Of a stretch of 64,000 bases of DNA, positions 10,534-20,306 are shown one piece after another. Under the pieces are notes generated by a model. It did not search any database and was not told the origin of the DNA. It was given only the letters and a program-made list of their open reading frames with translations. Location: the NCBI GenBank assembly GCA_025458865.1, contig JALORP010000026.1, positions 1 to 64,000 on the forward strand, in the 5' to 3' direction. Both the position numbers and the translations under genes were made by a program. Position 1 is the first letter of the stretch; each line of letters begins with the position of its first letter. The DNA comes from Steroidobacteraceae bacterium (lineage in GTDB: Bacteria; Pseudomonadota; Gammaproteobacteria; Steroidobacterales; Steroidobacteraceae).

Positions 10534-12456
10534 ATGAACCTGCTTCGAGCCAGGGCCCTGGCCCTTGTCACCGCCGTCGCGGCGTTGCCCGCCTACGGCG
10601 CCACCGCCGACCGCATCTGGACGGGCGGCACCATCCTGACCATGAACGACGCCGCGATGCGGGCCGAGGCGGTTGCGGTCAAGGACGGCCGCATCCTCGC
10701 GGTGGGCAGCGAGGAGTCGGTGATGGCGCACCGGGGCAAGGCGACCGAGGTGATCGACCTCGGCGGCCGAGCGCTGCTGCCCGGGTTCGTGGACAGCCAC
10801 GGCCACGTCTACATGGGCGGGCTGCAGGCGCTGTCGGCGAACCTGCTGGCCCCGCCGGACGGCGTGGTGACCGACATCGCCTCGCTGCAGCGGGCGATCC
10901 GCGACTGGATGGCCGCCAACCAGAAGATCGTCGAGAGCATCGACCTGGTGATCGGCTTCGGGTACGACAACGCGCAGCTCGCGGAGCTGCGCCATCCCAC
11001 GCGGGAGGACCTCGACGCGATCTCGACCACGGTGCCGATCATGCTGATCCACCAGTCCGGCCACATCGGCGCGGCGAACACCAAGGCCCTCGACGTCGCC
11101 GGCATCACGGCGCAGTCCGAGAACCCGCCCGGCGGCGTGATCCGCCGCCTCGCCGGTGGCGAGCCGGACGGCGTGCTCGAGGAGACGGCATTCTTCGGCG
11201 CGCTGCTCAAGCTCGTTCCCCGGATCGGCCAGGCCGGCGCCAAGGCCATGATCAAGGCGGGCGCCGACCTGTGGGCGCGCTTCGGCTACACGACGGCGCA
11301 GGAAGGCCGCACGGAGCCCGGTGGCGCCGAGGTCATCCGCGCGGTCGCCGACGAAGGCGGGCTCGCGATCGACGTGGTCGCCTACTCCGACGTGCTGGCC
11401 GACCGCAGCTACACGGTCAAGAACGTCGGCCGGGAGTACCGGAACCGCTACCGTCTCGGCGGCGCCAAGCTCACGATCGACGGCTCGCCGCAGGGCTTCA
11501 CGGCCTGGCGTGACCGGCCCTACTACGCCCCGGTCGGCAACTACCCGCCGGGCTACGTCGGCTACGCCGCAGTGACGAACGAGCAAGTCCTCGACGCCGT
11601 GAACTGGGCCTACGAGAACGGCATCCAGCTGCTCACCCACTCGAACGGCGAGGCGGCGTCGGACCTGCTGATCGCCGCACACGGCGCCGCGCAGCAGAAG
11701 CACGGCGCCGAGGGCCGCCGCGACGTGCTGATCCACGGCCAGTTCCTGCGCGAGGACCAGGTCGCGGCCTACGACCGGCTCGGGATCTTCCCCTCGCTGT
11801 TCCCGATGCACACCTTCTACTGGGGCGACTGGCACCGCGACCACACGGTCGGGCCGGTCAACGCAGAGAACATCTCGCCGACGGGTTGGGTGCTGGCGCG
11901 CGGCATGAAGTTCGGCTCTCACCACGACGCGCCGGTGGCGTTCCCGGACTCCATGCGGATCCTCGATGCGACGGTCACGCGCCGCAGCCGCTCGGGCGAC
12001 ATCCTCGGTCCCGCGCACCGGGTGGATGTACTCACCGCGCTCAAGGCGATGACCATCTGGCCGGCCTGGCAGCACTTCGAGGAGGACCGCAAGGGCTCGA
12101 TCGAGGCGGGCAAGCTCGCCGATTTCGTGTTGCTGTCCGCCGACCCGACCGCCGTCGATCCGGAGACCCTCGACCAGCTGAAGGTCGTCGAGACCATCAA
12201 GGAAGGCAGGACGGTTTTCGCCCTGGACACCGGGGCGGCAGCGGCGTCGCGGCTCGGCGGAGAGGGCAATCCCGCCGTGGCGCGGCTGCTCGTGGCGCTC
12301 GGCGGCCACGGTGCGCTGCCGAGCTTCGCGCCCGTGCCGTCCTCCAGGGCAGCCGGGGACGGCGCCGCCCCGGTGCCGGCGACCTGCATGAGCGACGGCA
12401 TCCTTACTCTCACCGCGGCGATACTCGGCGACCGCGCCTCCAACCGAAGCTATTGA
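10534..12456 (+). CDS. amidohydrolase family protein (amidohydrolase_3-like), secreted
   Basis: Signal peptide; IWTGGTILTMNDAAMRAEAVAVKDGRILAVG, LLPGFVDSHGHVYMGG, SIEAGKLADFVLLSADP. Confidence 0.88.
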   Translation: MNLLRARALALVTAVAALPAYGATADRIWTGGTILTMNDAAMRAEAVAVKDGRILAVGSEESVMAHRGKATEVIDLGGRALLPGFVDSHGHVYMGGLQALSANLLAPPDGVVTDIASLQRAIRDWMAANQKIVESIDLVIGFGYDNAQLAELRHPTREDLDAISTTVPIMLIHQSGHIGAANTKALDVAGITAQSENPPGGVIRRLAGGEPDGVLEETAFFGALLKLVPRIGQAGAKAMIKAGADLWARFGYTTAQEGRTEPGGAEVIRAVADEGGLAIDVVAYSDVLADRSYTVKNVGREYRNRYRLGGAKLTIDGSPQGFTAWRDRPYYAPVGNYPPGYVGYAAVTNEQVLDAVNWAYENGIQLLTHSNGEAASDLLIAAHGAAQQKHGAEGRRDVLIHGQFLREDQVAAYDRLGIFPSLFPMHTFYWGDWHRDHTVGPVNAENISPTGWVLARGMKFGSHHDAPVAFPDSMRILDATVTRRSRSGDILGPAHRVDVLTALKAMTIWPAWQHFEEDRKGSIEAGKLADFVLLSADPTAVDPETLDQLKVVETIKEGRTVFALDTGAAAASRLGGEGNPAVARLLVALGGHGALPSFAPVPSSRAAGDGAAPVPATCMSDGILTLTAAILGDRASNRSY

Positions 12457-12519
12457 GCATGAACCGCCAGGAGAAACTCGCCGCGTTCGCGCTTGCCTGC
12501 CTGTGGTTCGCCCCGTCCG

Positions 12520-13974
12520 TCAGCGGCCCTCAGCCCGCCGGCAGATGCTCGAGGTCATGCACCTGAAGATGAACAGGTGCGCCGGCACGAGCGTGTACCA
12601 GTAGGCGAGGCCCCACACGCCGGCGGGGTGCCAGTACGCGGTCGCGGTCACGCGCGCGCCGCCCGAGGGCCGCGGCTCCACCTCGAATTCGAGCACGCCG
12701 GCACCCGGCGCCTTCATGCCCATCATGAGGGTGAGGCGCCGGCCGGGCTCGAGCCCGATGACGTGCCAGGAATCCACGTGGTCGCCGACGCGCAGCGTCT
12801 CCGGGTCGCGCCGCCCGCGATTGCGCCCGGGACCGCCGATGGTCCAGTCGAGCAGCTCGCGCAGCCACCACAGCCAGCCGGAGCAGTAGTAGCGGTTGCC
12901 GCCGCCGATGGCCTCGACGACCTTCCACGCGGCTTCGGGCGGCGCGTCGGTCTCGGCGGTGCCGCTCGCGCGCTTGGCGTAGTAGGCGTGTTCGACTCGG
13001 TAGCCGCGCATCGGGAAGGCGCCCTCGGTCCAGCGCGCCTGCACCTCGTGGCGGCGCTCGGCCTCGAACACGGCCTCGACCGACTCGTCGAAGTCGAGGA
13101 GTCGCTGGGGCACGAGGCGCCTGAGCTCCGCGTCGTTTGCATGGAAGTCGTGCTTGAGGCCACCGATCAGCGCGCGGGCGATCGGCGTGGGCACCGCCGT
13201 GACGAGCCTCAGCCAGTAAGAGGACAGCGTCGGCGTGAGGACCGGGACGGGGATGATCCAGGGCCTGCGCTGACCGGCGGCGACGGCAAGGCGCTTCATC
13301 ATCTCGGCGTAGGTGATGACCTCCGGGCCACCTGCGTCGAAGATCCGGCCCTGCGCCTCGGGCACGGAGGGCAGGCGTACGAGGTACTCCAGCAGGTTGT
13401 CGAGGGCGATGGGCGGCGACTTCGCCTGCACCCAGCGCGGCGTGACCATCATGGGCAGGTTGAGCACGAGGTCGCGCATCACCTCGAAGGCGGCGGAGCC
13501 GGGGCCGACGATGATGCCGGCGCGCAGCTCGATGACCGGCACCGGGCCTTCGCGCAGGACGTCGCCGGTGTCGCGGCGGGAGACGATGTGCTCGCTGTCC
13601 GCGCCTTCGGGCACCAGGCCGCCGAGGTAGACGATGCAGCGCACGCCGGCCGTGGCCGCGGCCGCGGCGAAGTGACGGGCGGCCGCGAGGTCGAGCGCGC
13701 CGAAACCGCGCCCGGCGGACATGGAGTGCACGAGGTAGTAGGCGGTGTCGACGCCGTCGAGCGCGGGCACCAGGGTCTCGGGCCGCAGCGCATCGGCCTC
13801 GACCAGCTCGGCGCCGGCCCAGCCGCGCGCCTCCAGCACCCGGCGTGAGCGCGCCGCGGCCCGCACGACCACGCTGCTCTCGCGCAGCAGCCGCGGCACG
13901 AGGTTGGTGCCGATGTAGCCGCTGGCGCCGAATACCAGTACCTTGCGGCGTGAGGGAGAGGTGTCGTTCTGCAT
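12520..13974 (-). CDS. SDR/NmrA-like NAD(P)-binding oxidoreductase with C-terminal DUF2867-type domain
   Basis: VLVFGASGYIGTNLVPRLL Rossmann motif; C-terminal YYCSGWLWWLRELLDWTIGGPGRNRGRR. Confidence 0.82.
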   Translation of the reverse strand: MQNDTSPSRRKVLVFGASGYIGTNLVPRLLRESSVVVRAAARSRRVLEARGWAGAELVEADALRPETLVPALDGVDTAYYLVHSMSAGRGFGALDLAAARHFAAAAATAGVRCIVYLGGLVPEGADSEHIVSRRDTGDVLREGPVPVIELRAGIIVGPGSAAFEVMRDLVLNLPMMVTPRWVQAKSPPIALDNLLEYLVRLPSVPEAQGRIFDAGGPEVITYAEMMKRLAVAAGQRRPWIIPVPVLTPTLSSYWLRLVTAVPTPIARALIGGLKHDFHANDAELRRLVPQRLLDFDESVEAVFEAERRHEVQARWTEGAFPMRGYRVEHAYYAKRASGTAETDAPPEAAWKVVEAIGGGNRYYCSGWLWWLRELLDWTIGGPGRNRGRRDPETLRVGDHVDSWHVIGLEPGRRLTLMMGMKAPGAGVLEFEVEPRPSGGARVTATAYWHPAGVWGLAYWYTLVPAHLFIFRCMTSSICRRAEGR

Positions 13975-14017
13975 GCGCGCAGGAGACCCTAGTCCCGCGA
14001 CAAAGACAAGGACCTCC

Positions 14018-15340
14018 GTGAGTCACCCATCGCTCGACAGCCCGCTGATCCTGCCCTGTGGCGCGACGCTGCCGAACCGGCTGTGCAAGGCCGCCATGAC
14101 GGAGGGTCTCTCGGACGACCGGCTGCGAGCCGCGCCGCGCCTGGCGGCGCTGTATCGGGTCTGGTCGAAGGGCGGCGCGGGGCTGTCCATCACGGGCAAC
14201 GTTCAGGTGGACCGGCGGGTGCTGGAGCGTCCCGGCAACGTCGCCATCGACCCGACCGATCCCGCGACGACGGACGCCGAGGCGCGCGCGCGCCTGTTTG
14301 CCTGGACGCGCGCCGGCACCGAGGTGGGCAACCACCTCTGGATGCAGATCTCCCACGCAGGCCGCCAGTCGCCGCGCTACGTGACGGGCGAGCCGCTCGG
14401 GCCTTCGGCCGTGCAGCTGGAGCTGCTCGGCAACTATGCGCGGCCCCGGGCGGTCACCGAGGCGGAGATCCGCGATTTCATCGGCCGCTTTGCGACGGTC
14501 GCTGCGATCGCGCGCGAGACGGGTTTCACCGGCGTGCAGGTGCACGGCGCCCACGGCTACCTGCTGAGCTCATTCCTATCGCCGGTGACCAACCGGCGCG
14601 AGGACGCCTGGGGTGGCCCGCTCGAGAACCGCGCGCGGATCCTGCTCGAGGCCGTGAGGGCGGTGCGCGCGGCGGTGGGCACCGACTTCCCGGTGGCGGT
14701 GAAGCTCAACTCGGACGATTTCCGGCAGGGCGGATTCAGCAACGAGGAATGCGTGCAGGTCGTGCGCTGGCTCAACGCCGAGCGCATCGACCTGCTGGAA
14801 GTCTCCGGCGGCACCTACGAGCAACCGCGGCTGCTCGGCTTCGAAGGCAAGCGCGACAGCGCGGTGCCGATGCGCGAGAGCACGCGCCGGCGCGAGGCCT
14901 ACTTCGCGGAGTATGCCCACGCGATCCGCGCGGTTGCGTCCATGCCGCTCATGATCACGGGCGGCTTCCGCACGCGCGCAGGCATGGCCGAGGCGCTGGC
15001 GACGCGTGACTGCGACGTCATCGGCCTCGGCCGTCCGGTCATCACCGAGCCGGACCTGCCGCTGCGGCTGCTCTCCGGCGAGGCGCAGGCGGCGGTGCGC
15101 CACGAGGACCGTCTGCGCCTTGCGCAATCGGGCTGGCGCTCACCCACGAGTCCCTTCCTGCCGATGCGCGTGGTGAACGTGCTCGGTGCGCAGGCCTGGT
15201 ACTACCAGCAGATCTTCCGCCTGGCCGATCACGGCGAGCCGGATCTCGATCTCGGGCTGTTGCCCGCGGCGGCCGCCTATCTCGCCGACGAACACGGCAA
15301 GGCCCGCCGGATGCACCGCGCGCGGCGGCGCGCGGCCTGA
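14018..15340 (+). CDS. NADH:flavin oxidoreductase, Old Yellow Enzyme family
   Basis: LPNRLCKAAMTEGL, GVQVHGAHGYLLSSFLSPVTNRREDAWGG; GTG start. Confidence 0.9.
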   Translation: MSHPSLDSPLILPCGATLPNRLCKAAMTEGLSDDRLRAAPRLAALYRVWSKGGAGLSITGNVQVDRRVLERPGNVAIDPTDPATTDAEARARLFAWTRAGTEVGNHLWMQISHAGRQSPRYVTGEPLGPSAVQLELLGNYARPRAVTEAEIRDFIGRFATVAAIARETGFTGVQVHGAHGYLLSSFLSPVTNRREDAWGGPLENRARILLEAVRAVRAAVGTDFPVAVKLNSDDFRQGGFSNEECVQVVRWLNAERIDLLEVSGGTYEQPRLLGFEGKRDSAVPMRESTRRREAYFAEYAHAIRAVASMPLMITGGFRTRAGMAEALATRDCDVIGLGRPVITEPDLPLRLLSGEAQAAVRHEDRLRLAQSGWRSPTSPFLPMRVVNVLGAQAWYYQQIFRLADHGEPDLDLGLLPAAAAYLADEHGKARRMHRARRRAA

Positions 15341-15507
15341 GCTGACCTGGTCCCGGCGCGGGCCTCTCCGCGCCCGTCACGTGCCTGCAACACCGCCGCC
15401 ACGCAGCCGCAACGCCACCGCCACCGTATGTTCAACATCGCCCCTTAACGTTCGCGCTCCTCGCCGGCGCGCATGGTGCGCGTCCGTGGCGACTGTGCAA
15501 CAAGGGG

Positions 15508-17607
15508 ATGAACGTGAACAGCAGGAATGGCGTGGCGAAGGCGGTCCGTCGGTCGCTCGGCGTGGCGCCGCTGATGTTGGTGTCCGGACTGGCGCTGGCC
15601 GACGAGGCCGCCGCGACCGGGCCGGTGCTCGAGGAGGTCGTGGTCTTCGGCCGCGGCGAGACGCGCCAGGTGCAGAGCGTCGCCGCGGTGCAGATCGAAC
15701 AGCTGCCGCCGGGCACGAGCCCGCTCAAGGCGGTCGAGAAGCTGCCGGGCGTGAACTTCCAGTCGGCGGATCCCTACGGCGCCTACGAGTGGTCCACGCG
15801 TATCTCCATCCGCGGCTTCAACCAGAACCAGCTCGGCTTCACGCTCGACGGCGTGCCGCTCGGCGACATGTCCTACGGCAACCACAACGGCCTGCACGCG
15901 AGCCGCGCGGTGTCCTCGGAGAACATCGGCCGCATCGTCGTGTCGCAGGGCGCCGGCGCGCTCGACACCGCCTCGACGAGCAATCTCGGTGGCACCCTCG
16001 AGTTCCTGACCGATGACCCGGCCAGCGAGTTCGGCGTGCGCGCCGCGCTCACCGGCGGCAGCGACAGCGCGCTGCGCATCTTCGGGCGCCTCGACAGCGG
16101 CGAGCTCGGCAGCCTGGGCACCCGCGCCTACCTGAGCTACACCGACCAGGACATGGACAAGTGGAAGGGCGGCGGCGTGCAGGAGCAGCAGCAGGTCAAC
16201 TTCAAGCTCCTGCAGCCGATCGGCAGCGCGACCGTGACAGCCTACTACGCCTGGTCAGACCGCGCCGAGCAGGACTACCAGGACCTGTCGCTCGACATCA
16301 TCGAGCGCCTCGGGCCTAACACCGATAACTTCTTCCCCGACTGGAACGCGGCGGTGGCCGCGGCCGACGCCTGCGCCGCGGCCGGCTTCAACGCCACGAT
16401 CTGCGACGACCAGTACTGGAACGCCTCGGGCCTGCGCGAGGACACGCTGGCCTATATCGATCTCGAGATCCCCTTCGGCGAGGCGCTGACCTGGAAGACG
16501 ACCGGCTACCTGCACCAGAACGAGGGCATGGGCCTGTGGGGCACGCCCTATGTGCCGACGCCGGGCGGCGCGCCGATCTCGGTGCGCACGACCGAATACG
16601 AGATCGACCGCTATGGCGTGATCTCGGCGCTGACGGCCCGCTTCGGCAACCATGAGGTCAATGGCGGCGTGTGGGTGGAGGACAACGACTTCGACCAGGC
16701 GCGGCGCTTCTACGGCGAGCCGACCCGCACCGCGCCGACCCGCTCCTTCCTCGACTTCCCCAAGGACCCGTTCTTCACCCAGTGGGAGTACACGTTCAAC
16801 ACCCGCACGGTGCAGTGGCACCTGCAGGACACCTGGTCTGTCACCGACGCGGTGAAGCTCAGCTTCGGGTTCATGCGCGCCTTCGTCTCCGCGGCGACCG
16901 CCGGTCCGTTCAGCACCACGCAGAACGGGTTCGACGCGATCGTGGGTTCCCTCGAGCCCGAGACCTCGAAGACCTACGAGCTGGGCTGGCGCTTCCGCCT
17001 CGGCGGCGTGCAGGGCGTCGCCTCCGTCTACCAGGTGGACTTCGAGGACCGCCTGCTCGCCATCTCGCTGGGCTCGGCCATCGTCGGCGCGCCGTCCGCG
17101 CTCGCCAACGTGGGATCCGTGGAGACGAAGGGCTTCGAGGTCGGCGTCCTGTGGGAGCCGATCGAGTACTTCAGTGTCCTCGGCAGCTACAGCTACACCG
17201 ACTCTACCTACGAGGACGATGTCGTGACCGGCACCGGCGCGGTCATCCCGACCGGTGGCAAGACGGTGGTCGACACGCCCGAGAACATGCTCAAGGGCGA
17301 GGTGGGCTACGACAATGGCCGGCTGTTCGCGAAGGTCGGGTTCGACTACATCGACGCGCGTTACTTCACCTACCTCAACGACCAGGAGGTGGACTCGCGC
17401 ACGCTGGTGGACCTGTCGCTCGGCTACCGCATGAAGGACCTCGGCTTCCTGCGCCAGCTGACCCTCCAGGCGAACGTGGCCAACGCGACGGACGAGGACT
17501 ACATCTCGACGGTCGGCTCGGGCGGCTTCGGCAATTCCGGCGACCGGCAGACGCTGCTGAACGGCGCGCCGCGGCAGTACTTCATCACGCTCGACGGAAG
17601 GTTCTGA
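15508..17607 (+). CDS. TonB-dependent receptor
   Basis: 699 aa; TonB-box-like EEVVVFGRGE, plug region PYGAYEWSTRISIRGFNQNQLGFTLDGVPLGD, C-terminal GRF. Confidence 0.9.
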   Translation: MNVNSRNGVAKAVRRSLGVAPLMLVSGLALADEAAATGPVLEEVVVFGRGETRQVQSVAAVQIEQLPPGTSPLKAVEKLPGVNFQSADPYGAYEWSTRISIRGFNQNQLGFTLDGVPLGDMSYGNHNGLHASRAVSSENIGRIVVSQGAGALDTASTSNLGGTLEFLTDDPASEFGVRAALTGGSDSALRIFGRLDSGELGSLGTRAYLSYTDQDMDKWKGGGVQEQQQVNFKLLQPIGSATVTAYYAWSDRAEQDYQDLSLDIIERLGPNTDNFFPDWNAAVAAADACAAAGFNATICDDQYWNASGLREDTLAYIDLEIPFGEALTWKTTGYLHQNEGMGLWGTPYVPTPGGAPISVRTTEYEIDRYGVISALTARFGNHEVNGGVWVEDNDFDQARRFYGEPTRTAPTRSFLDFPKDPFFTQWEYTFNTRTVQWHLQDTWSVTDAVKLSFGFMRAFVSAATAGPFSTTQNGFDAIVGSLEPETSKTYELGWRFRLGGVQGVASVYQVDFEDRLLAISLGSAIVGAPSALANVGSVETKGFEVGVLWEPIEYFSVLGSYSYTDSTYEDDVVTGTGAVIPTGGKTVVDTPENMLKGEVGYDNGRLFAKVGFDYIDARYFTYLNDQEVDSRTLVDLSLGYRMKDLGFLRQLTLQANVANATDEDYISTVGSGGFGNSGDRQTLLNGAPRQYFITLDGRF

Positions 17608-17609
17608 GG

Positions 17610-18755
17610 ATGGCCGGCTTCGATCCGTCGCGGCGGGAGTGGCTGCGCCAGTCGCTGGCGCTCGGCGGCGCGGCCGCGGCCGGGCTGGCGGGAATGGGTA
17701 GTGCGGGTGCCGGGGCTTCCCCGGCACCCGACCCGCACCCGGCGTCCGGGCGGGCCATCACCCGCATCGGCTTCGGCTCCTGCGCGAAGCAGGACAAGCC
17801 GCAGCCGATCTGGGACGCGATCAACGCCCTCGAGCCGGAACTGTTCATCTTCCTGGGCGACAACATCTACGGCGACACGGTGGACATGGCCGAGCTCGCT
17901 GCCAAGTACGAGATGCTCGGTGCGATTCCCGGTTTCCGCCGCCTGAGCGAGCGCACCGAGGTGCTCGCGATCTGGGACGATCACGACTACGGCGAGAACG
18001 ATGCCGGCGCCGGGTACCCCATGAAGGAAGAGTCGCGGCGCATCTTCTGCGACTTCTGGGGCGAGGCTGCCGATTCGCCCCGTCGCCGGCGGGACGGCAT
18101 CTACGCCGCCTACGTCTTCGGGCCGGCCGGCCAGCGCCTGCAGCTGATCCTTCCCGACCTGCGCTTCAACCGCACGCCCATCCTGGCGCGCGACCTCGCT
18201 GGCACCGAATACAAGGCCTGGGCGGAGTCGCTGCACGAGGCCGGCAAGCCGGTATACGGTCCCTACGAACGCAACCCGGAGCCCGCGGCCACGATGCTGG
18301 GCGAGAACCAGTGGCGCTGGCTCGAGGACCAGCTCTCCGTGCCCGCGGAGGTGCGCCTCCTCTGCTCCAGCCTGCAGGTGGTCGCCGACTTTCCGGGCTG
18401 GGAAGCCTGGATCAACTACGCCCACGACCACCAGCGACTCATCGACGCCATACGCCGCCAGCGCGCGAATGGCCTCATCTGCATCAGCGGCGACACGCAC
18501 TACGCCGAGCTGTCGCGCCTCGACGTGAACGTGCCCTATCCCCTGTGGGATCTCACCTCGAGCGGGCTCACTGAGGTCTGGCCGGTGCTTCCCCCGAACG
18601 CCCTGCGCGTCGGCGAGGCTTACCGGGACGTCAACTTCGGCTGGATCGAGATCGACTGGACCGAACGCGTGCCGTCCGTGCGGCTGCAGGTCAGGGACAT
18701 ATCGGGCGCCGTCCGCATCGAGCACCGGCTGGACGTCGGTTCGCTGGCGGTCTGA
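17610..18755 (+). CDS. alkaline phosphatase D / metallophosphatase family protein
   Basis: RIGFGSCAKQDKPQPIWDAIN, LFIFLGDNIYGDT, AIWDDHDYGENDAG, CISGDTHYAEL; starts 2 bp after receptor stop. Confidence 0.88.
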   Translation: MAGFDPSRREWLRQSLALGGAAAAGLAGMGSAGAGASPAPDPHPASGRAITRIGFGSCAKQDKPQPIWDAINALEPELFIFLGDNIYGDTVDMAELAAKYEMLGAIPGFRRLSERTEVLAIWDDHDYGENDAGAGYPMKEESRRIFCDFWGEAADSPRRRRDGIYAAYVFGPAGQRLQLILPDLRFNRTPILARDLAGTEYKAWAESLHEAGKPVYGPYERNPEPAATMLGENQWRWLEDQLSVPAEVRLLCSSLQVVADFPGWEAWINYAHDHQRLIDAIRRQRANGLICISGDTHYAELSRLDVNVPYPLWDLTSSGLTEVWPVLPPNALRVGEAYRDVNFGWIEIDWTERVPSVRLQVRDISGAVRIEHRLDVGSLAV

Positions 18756-18941
18756 GCGCCGCGCCGAGGCCGGTCGGCCGTGAGCTGTACTGGACGGTCG
18801 CGTGGGCCGTTCGACGACGCGCATATCGGGCGAGCCGGAGAATCCGGACCGTTGCGGCAGCCGAAAAGGTGTGGCGCGTCACGACATCCATGGCTTGATG
18901 CGGCCCCGACAACCCCAACGAATTGCAGAGGAGTCCAAGCG

Positions 18942-19466
18942 GTGAAGATTTCTTTCAAGGCGATCGCGGCGGCCTTCGCGGCCTCCGTCCTCCTGGCCGG
19001 CCCGGCCGCGGCCAGCGGCAAGGGCGCTCCCGAGATCAACAAGATCGTGCGCGTGAAGGGCACGATCGTGGACGTCGCCGTGTCGAACCCGGCGTTCAGC
19101 ACGCTGGTCACCGCCCTCAAGGCGGCACAGCTGGTCGACGTCCTGCAGGGCCCCGGCCCGTTCACGGTGTTCGCACCGACCAACGACGCCTTCGGCAAGA
19201 TCCCGGCCGACGTGCTGACGGGGCTCGTGAACGACGTTCCCGCGCTCACCGAGGTCCTGCTCTACCACGTGACGCCGGGCAGGCAGGACCTGCGCTTCTC
19301 CTACCTCGCGCGCGACCTGCGCACCGTGCAGGGCCAGGAGGTTTTCGCCGAGCGTGAGCGCAACACGCTGTTCATCAACAACTCGCAGGTGGCCGGCAGC
19401 GCGATCGTGACCGACAACGGCGTGATCTACGTGATCGACAGCGTGCTGCTGCCGCAGTACCGCTGA
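18942..19466 (+). CDS. fasciclin domain-containing secreted protein
   Basis: Signal peptide; FSTLVTALKAAQLVDVLQGPGPFTVFAPTNDAFGKIP and VIYVIDSVLLP; GTG start. Confidence 0.9.
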   Translation: MKISFKAIAAAFAASVLLAGPAAASGKGAPEINKIVRVKGTIVDVAVSNPAFSTLVTALKAAQLVDVLQGPGPFTVFAPTNDAFGKIPADVLTGLVNDVPALTEVLLYHVTPGRQDLRFSYLARDLRTVQGQEVFAERERNTLFINNSQVAGSAIVTDNGVIYVIDSVLLPQYR

Positions 19467-19504
19467 TCGCCCGGGCCGCCGCGCGCGGCGGCAAGGTGTG
19501 AAGG

Positions 19505-19545
19505 GCGGGTGGCCGGCGAGGAGCTGGCCACCCGCTCTTCGTTTC
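19505..19545. terminator. probable bidirectional terminator between convergent genes
   Basis: 10-bp perfect stem gcgggtggcc/ggccacccgc then tcttcgttt, between convergent CDSs. Confidence 0.55.
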
Positions 19546-19550
19546 AGGGA

Positions 19551-20231
19551 TCAGCCGAGCGAAGGCTTCAGGATGCCCAGCAGGGCCGAGAGCAGGATCC
19601 CCGCCCAGATCGCAAGCACCCAGGGCCGGCATCGGGCGAGGCCGTCGATCATGAGGCGGTCGCTCTCGGGCGTGGGCCCGGTGGTGGCGAGCGTCCGGAA
19701 GCCCTCGATGAACGGTGGCAACAGGCGGCGGATCATCAGCCCGCAGAAGACGAGGAAGGCGAAGATCAGGAGCTTGGCCGAGAACCACTCGAGCCCGGCG
19801 AGCCGTCCGGTCCAGTGCGAGTGCGCGACCGACGCCACGATCGATGCGATCACGATCCAGCGGAACCAGACGTCCACGCGCTTGAGCGTCCGGCCCGCGG
19901 CCGAGCCTTCCTTCGCGTGCACGAGCACGACGAGCGCGAGCCACACCGGGCCGAGGAGCACGATCGCGACCATCTCCCAGGTGGGGTGGGCGATGCCGGT
20001 CAGCTCCGCCAGGATGCCGCCGACGGTCAGCATCAGCGCCATGCAGTAGCGCGGCAGCATGTCGAGGTCGAGGAAGATCCTTGCCGCGGTCATGCGGGCG
20101 TCGCGCGAGAGTTTCGGGTTGACGACGAAGCTGCTCGAGTAGAACACGCCGGCATCGCCGCCGAGCCAGTACACGAACAGCAGCAGGTGCAGGAAGCGCG
20201 CGAGGCCCTGCGCGAGGCCGATGTCTTCCAA
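19551..20231 (-). CDS. integral membrane protein, CopD-like
   Basis: 226 aa, several TM segments, LARFLHLLLFVYWLGGDAGVFY. Confidence 0.6.
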   Translation of the reverse strand: MEDIGLAQGLARFLHLLLFVYWLGGDAGVFYSSSFVVNPKLSRDARMTAARIFLDLDMLPRYCMALMLTVGGILAELTGIAHPTWEMVAIVLLGPVWLALVVLVHAKEGSAAGRTLKRVDVWFRWIVIASIVASVAHSHWTGRLAGLEWFSAKLLIFAFLVFCGLMIRRLLPPFIEGFRTLATTGPTPESDRLMIDGLARCRPWVLAIWAGILLSALLGILKPSLG

Positions 20232-20306
20232 GGCCGGGGCTCCGGGCGGGTGGACCGCGGCGAGGTTAGCGGCTCGCCCCCGAAACGGGAAGCGCCCCGT
20301 GCCGGC

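Noticed and set aside
12530-14554. 674-aa minus ORF overlapping the SDR and OYE genes
   Set aside because: Out-of-frame, Arg-rich translation covering two real genes.
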